Shown: piece after piece, positions 6,443-9,056 of the stretch
Layout of the letters: each line of letters begins with the position of its first letter
Numbering within the stretch: position 1 is the stretch's first letter
The notes under the pieces: model-generated
The model's input: the letters and a program-made list of their open reading frames with translations, nothing else
The model's database searches: none
Told to the model about the DNA's origin: nothing
Translations under genes and position numbers: made by a program
Assembly (NCBI GenBank): GCA_015222985.1
Contig: JADFWI010000094.1
Location: 1-9,056, forward strand
Direction: 5' to 3'
Length of the DNA: 9,056 nt
From: Pseudomonadota bacterium
GTDB taxonomy: Bacteria > Desulfobacterota > Desulfobacteria > Desulfobacterales > C00003060

Positions 6443-6949
6443 ATGGCTGTTGAACAAACACTAGTTCTAATAAAACCTGATGGTTTGAAAAAGTCTCTTA
6501 CCGGTAACATCCTTACGCGGCTGTCGGAGACACGCCTGGAAATTGCCGCGGCAAGAATTGTCCGTGTAACCAGAGAATTGGCTGAAGAACACTACACCTT
6601 TTTGAAAGGCAAGCCCTTTTTTGAGGAGTTGATTGGCTATATCATGGGGGAGTTCCACGAAAGAAGGAAGGTCATGGCCCTGGTTTACCACGGGGAAGGG
6701 GCTATTCAGAAAGTGCGAGAGATCTGTGGCGCCACCAATCCTGAAGAAGCAGATTCTGTCTCTATTCGGGGCGCCTATGGGAGAATTACTACTTCCGGAG
6801 TTTACGAAAACGTAATGCATGCTTCAGCCAATCCTGAGGAAGCAGAAAGAGAAATAAAACTCTGGTTTACTCCGGATGAAATCGTGTATCACATCTATCC
6901 GGTGAAAGACGGTGAGTTGAAAAATGTGAAAACGCGCCTCTGGGCCTAA
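6443..6949 (+). CDS. Divergent nucleoside diphosphate kinase
   Basis: Transfers the gamma-phosphate of ATP to nucleoside diphosphates through a phosphohistidine. The 168 residues keep all catalytic positions I can align: Lys11 in IKPDG, Tyr51, Phe60, Arg92 and Thr98 in VREICGATNP, Arg109 in SIRGAYG, and Asn123 and His126 in ENVMHAS. It departs from the canonical 140-residue form in three ways. There is an insertion near GEFHERRK (69-76), about four extra residues between IRG and the catalytic His, and a C-terminal extension (PDEIVYHIYPVKDGELKNVKTRLWA). The usual HGSDS is HASAN here. The ATG at 6443 is chosen because MAVEQTLVLIKPDG fits the family. It has only a weak ribosome site; an in-frame TTG at 6416 with GGA upstream would add nine residues. 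A canonical ndk follows 137 bp downstream. It may have different substrate preference or assembly, which is inference. Confidence 0.9.
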   Translation: MAVEQTLVLIKPDGLKKSLTGNILTRLSETRLEIAAARIVRVTRELAEEHYTFLKGKPFFEELIGYIMGEFHERRKVMALVYHGEGAIQKVREICGATNPEEADSVSIRGAYGRITTSGVYENVMHASANPEEAEREIKLWFTPDEIVYHIYPVKDGELKNVKTRLWA

Positions 6950-7086
6950 GAGATCCTTTCCTGCTCTGTTCTCATTCCCTCATCTCCCTTGTCTCAACAA
7001 CGCATCCAGAACCATTTCTTGCTTTCTCTTTGTCTTTTTGGTAGGGAACCTGCCGTATTTCAAAAAAATCTCAGAAGGGTTGGGCT
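6950..7086 (+). other. Pyrimidine-rich spacer between the two ndk genes
   Basis: About 80 bases (6957-7039) are strongly C/T rich on the plus strand, ending in TTTTT. The stem-loop GGTAGG-GAA-CCTGCC (7040-7054, one G-U pair) follows. No T tract follows the hairpin on the plus strand, so it does not look like a terminator. A good Shine-Dalgarno (AGAAGGG) for the next gene lies at the end. No convincing promoter or coding frame is seen. A C/U-rich RNA of this kind could be a Rho loading region, but that is a guess. Confidence 0.4.
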
Positions 7087-7509
7087 ATGAAGGAAACGAC
7101 TTTGTCCATCATCAAACCGGACGGTGTTGCAAGAGGTCTCATTGGCGAGGTGATAAAGCGGATCGAGGGGGCCGGGTTCAAGATCGTTGCCATGAAGATG
7201 GTTTACATGTCAAAGAAACAGGCAAAAGGGTTTTACGTAGCACACAGGGGGCGTTCCTACTTTGAAGGTTTAGCGGATTTTATGAGTTCAGGCCCCTCAA
7301 TAGCCATGGTCCTTGAAGGAGAGAACGTTATTGCCAGATACCGTGAAATGATGGGGGCCACGAATTATGAGGCGGCGGCAGAGGGAACCATACGCAGGGA
7401 ATTTGCCACAGACGGCCGGAAAAATGTGGTCCATGGATCTGATTCCCCTCAAACCGCTGCTTTTGAGATCAGTTACTTTTTTGGTGCCCTTGAGTTAGTT
7501 GGGGCATGA
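7087..7509 (+). CDS. ndk: Nucleoside diphosphate kinase (canonical)
   Basis: Balances the NTP and dNTP pools by ping-pong phosphotransfer through a histidine, in the cytoplasm. The 140 residues are the standard bacterial length. Catalytic marks are Lys10 in IIKPDGV, Tyr50, Phe59, Arg86 and Thr92 in YREMMGATN, Arg103 in TIRREF, and Asn113 and His116 in KNVVHGSDS. The start is supported by AGAAGGG about 8 bases before the ATG and by the family N-terminus MKETTLSIIKPDG. The stop overlaps the trmJ start (ATGA), so the two are likely cotranscribed. It differs clearly from the upstream NDK, so this is not a recent tandem duplication. Confidence 0.97.
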   Translation: MKETTLSIIKPDGVARGLIGEVIKRIEGAGFKIVAMKMVYMSKKQAKGFYVAHRGRSYFEGLADFMSSGPSIAMVLEGENVIARYREMMGATNYEAAAEGTIRREFATDGRKNVVHGSDSPQTAAFEISYFFGALELVGA

Positions 7510-8261
7510 AGCAATCGCCCATGTCCACACGGGTAAATCTTAGCAACATTGCCATTGTACTTCATCGACCCAGCTATCCCGAAAACATCGGTGCATCGGC
7601 CCGCGCAGCCTGCAATATGGGCATCAGCCGGTTGATTGTGGTTGATCCCAGGGACTGCGACTTGACGCGGATACTCAAGATGGCCACTCATTTTGCCGTC
7701 GACGTTGTTGAGACAATGGAGGTGTTCGAGGACCTGCAAACAGCCCTGGCCCCGTTTCAGTATGTTGTAGGTACAACAGCCCGGGTAGGGAGCAGGCGAC
7801 CGACCACCTCAGATCCCGGAAAACTGGCTGAGAGGCTCGTCCCTATATCCCAAAAAAACCGCGTAGCCCTTCTTTTTGGGCCTGAAAGCTCGGGCCTTAC
7901 GAATGCCGAATTGGGCCTTTGTCAGGCCGTGGTGACCATTCCCACGGCAGGATTTACATCCATAAATCTGGCTCAGGCCATCATGGTCCTTTGCTATGAA
8001 GTATTCCTGGCAAGCATGGAAAGTGTCGAAGGTTTTGTCCCCCGCCTGGCTGCTCGTCACGAACTGGAGGACATGTACGAAGAACTAAAAAACACATTCA
8101 TCAATATTAGCTTTATCAACCCAGAAAATCCTGACTACTGGATGCAGCACATACGGAGGGTTTTTTCCAGGATAGACATGCGGGCACGCGATGTTAGGAT
8201 GATTCGTGGAATATGCCGCCAGATCGAGTGGTATGGTTCGAGAAGAAAAACCGAAAAATGA
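7506..8261 (+). CDS. trmJ: tRNA (cytidine/uridine-2'-O-)-methyltransferase, TrmJ type
   Basis: SPOUT-class methyltransferase that, in TrmJ, uses S-adenosylmethionine to 2'-O-methylate tRNA position 32. The 251 residues show the family motifs in order: PENIGASARAACNMG at 25-39 (motif 1), LLFGPESSGLTNAEL at 122-136 (motif 2) and IPTAGFTSINLAQAIMVLCYE at 145-165 (motif 3, forming the trefoil knot). A C-terminal helical extension ends with RDVRMIRGICRQIEW, as in TrmJ. Other TrmH-family rRNA or tRNA methyltransferases are possible, but length and C-terminus favour TrmJ. The ATG overlaps the ndk stop by 4 bp, arguing for translational coupling. A second in-frame ATG (residue 6, at 7521) could also serve. 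The gene ends 13 bp from the convergent pgeF. Confidence 0.9.
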   Translation: MKQSPMSTRVNLSNIAIVLHRPSYPENIGASARAACNMGISRLIVVDPRDCDLTRILKMATHFAVDVVETMEVFEDLQTALAPFQYVVGTTARVGSRRPTTSDPGKLAERLVPISQKNRVALLFGPESSGLTNAELGLCQAVVTIPTAGFTSINLAQAIMVLCYEVFLASMESVEGFVPRLAARHELEDMYEELKNTFINISFINPENPDYWMQHIRRVFSRIDMRARDVRMIRGICRQIEWYGSRRKTEK

Positions 8262-8285
8262 TCTGTGTTTCTCCCTAACAGATCA
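8246..8285 (-). terminator. Rho-independent terminator candidate for pgeF
   Basis: The minus strand reads TGATCTGT, an 11-base loop containing the pgeF TAG, then ACAGATCA: a perfect 8-bp stem (8285-8278 with 8266-8259). TTTTT (8258-8254), CGG and another TTTTT (8250-8246) follow directly. The stem is AT-rich, but the double U tract is convincing. On the plus strand the same palindrome starts at the trmJ stop but has no T tract, so it ends pgeF better than trmJ. Confidence 0.6.
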
Positions 8286-9056
8286 CAATCCCTGCGCCGA
8301 ACCTTCCTGTCTTTGCATTTTCACGCCGGTATGAAAAAAATGGATATGGATGATCGCACGTGCAGACTCTTGCCACTTCTATGTTTTTTTCAGGGATACC
8401 GATCTGGAGAAGCTGGTCCAGGTTCGCTGTCCACAGATCAAAGTATCCTTTGCCGTCAGAAGACGCCTTTCTGACACAGCCCGCCTTGGTTCCCAAGACA
8501 TCCTGGACCTGAGAGATAACCTCCTGGCCGACTTGATAGCAACAGGGACCTATGGACGGTCCAATGCAAGCAAGAATGTCCTTAGGTGAGGAGCCAAATT
8601 GTTCTTGGAAAACCTTGACGGTTTTTTGAGCTATCCATCTAAGCGTGCCCTTCCAACCTGCATGGGCTACCCCGATCACGCTTCTTGCCGGATCATAAAA
8701 AAGAATCGGCACACAGTCAGCCACCAGAACCATTAGGCAAATCCCCGGCCCATTGGTGACCATAGCATCTGTCGCGTCAATGGCCCCCTTGTAATCGGAG
8801 CCGCCTTTGCCTCGCAATGATTCGGATACGATCTCTACGTGACAGTCATGGATCTGCTTGGCCGTGGTCAGGCCGGCCAGTGAAAACCCGAGGGACGCGG
8901 CAAGTAGTTTCCGGTTTTTGAGCACGTTTTGCGGATCATCTTCCACATTAAACGACAGGTTCAAAGACTCCCACGGCGAGACGCTGCAGCCACCTGTGCG
9001 CGTTGATATGAAGTGGCGGATTCCTTCATGTTCAAAAAGGTTTTCAAAACACCAAA
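8275..9056 (-). CDS. pgeF: Laccase-domain (YfiH/PgeF) family protein, N-terminus off the right edge
   Basis: Member of the multicopper-oxidase-like YfiH/DUF152 family. E. coli PgeF edits peptidoglycan precursors in which L-Ser replaced L-Ala, and relatives including human LACC1 act on purine nucleosides, so the substrate here is open. 259 residues are visible and only a few N-terminal ones seem missing. Near the edge is HFISTRTGGCSVSPWESLNLSF, the conserved N-terminal motif. It proves that the frame extends upstream of an internal TTG (8964) that could be mistaken for the start. The metal-site residues are present: His in TAKQIHDCH (about 69), Cys in VADCVPILFYDP (about 114) and His in AHAGWKG (about 131). 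The C-terminus has CTCDHPYPFFSYRRE and RFGAGIVI. It converges on trmJ with 13 bp between the stops. Confidence 0.93.
   Translation of the reverse strand, partial: WCFENLFEHEGIRHFISTRTGGCSVSPWESLNLSFNVEDDPQNVLKNRKLLAASLGFSLAGLTTAKQIHDCHVEIVSESLRGKGGSDYKGAIDATDAMVTNGPGICLMVLVADCVPILFYDPARSVIGVAHAGWKGTLRWIAQKTVKVFQEQFGSSPKDILACIGPSIGPCCYQVGQEVISQVQDVLGTKAGCVRKASSDGKGYFDLWTANLDQLLQIGIPEKNIEVARVCTCDHPYPFFSYRRENAKTGRFGAGIVIC

Noticed and set aside
6467..6820. A 117-codon minus-strand frame opposite the first ndk
   Set aside because: It is the shadow of a clear NDK coding frame, with no own start signals.
7040..7054. Hairpin GGTAGG-GAA-CCTGCC as a terminator between the ndk genes
   Set aside because: No T tract follows on the plus strand, and the minus strand has no gene here that needs one. 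The hairpin may still be real in RNA.
7038..7265. A plus-strand frame overlapping the start of the second ndk
   Set aside because: It is in a different frame from the canonical NDK and encodes no known motif. The NDK frame has the good ribosome binding site.
8275..8964. pgeF starting at the TTG at 8964
   Set aside because: The frame continues upstream with the conserved family motif STRTGGCS to the window edge, so the gene is longer and truncated by the window only.
1..9056. Defence, CRISPR, toxin-antitoxin, prophage or transposon content
   Set aside because: All sizeable genes are recognised housekeeping families in conserved order. No array-like repeats, transposase motifs or integration sites are seen.

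Overview
The window looks like chromosomal housekeeping DNA from a Gram-negative bacterium. The gene order rng-rplU-rpmA-obgE-proB-proA-nadD on one strand resembles what I know from Deltaproteobacteria (now Desulfobacterota, the sulfate-reducer and syntroph group). I infer that placement from gene order and protein style, not from a search. Recognisable sigma70-type promoters and Shine-Dalgarno sites fit the same picture. I see no insertion sequence, phage gene, CRISPR array, tRNA or rRNA.

Left part, positions 1 to 6232, all minus strand. Read in the direction of transcription: rng (RNase G) comes first. A strong-looking promoter sits directly after its stop codon and probably drives rplU and rpmA (ribosomal proteins L21 and L27). 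A 215 bp gap follows, then obgE (ribosome-assembly GTPase), proB and proA (first two steps of proline synthesis, overlapping by 10 bp), and the first 90 codons of nadD (NAD synthesis), which runs off the left edge. The set couples ribosome and RNA maturation with basic metabolism.

Middle, 6233 to 6442. This is a divergent control region. It holds a promoter for rng that would give an almost leaderless mRNA. It also holds a TTGACA-17-TATGCT promoter facing right, whose transcript would carry a leader of about 110 nt with two clear stem-loops.

Right part, 6443 to 9056. Two nucleoside diphosphate kinase genes lie in tandem: the first is a divergent 168-residue form with small insertions and a longer C-terminus, the second a canonical 140-residue form. 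trmJ (tRNA methyltransferase) follows, overlapping the second ndk by 4 bp (ATGA). Convergent to trmJ is pgeF (laccase-domain/YfiH family), which runs off the right edge. A stem-loop with U tracts at the convergent junction looks like the pgeF terminator.

I found no multi-gene system that looks previously undescribed. The best candidates for a second look are the paired unlike NDKs, the structured leader ahead of the first of them, the near-leaderless rng start, and the unexplained rpmA-obgE gap.
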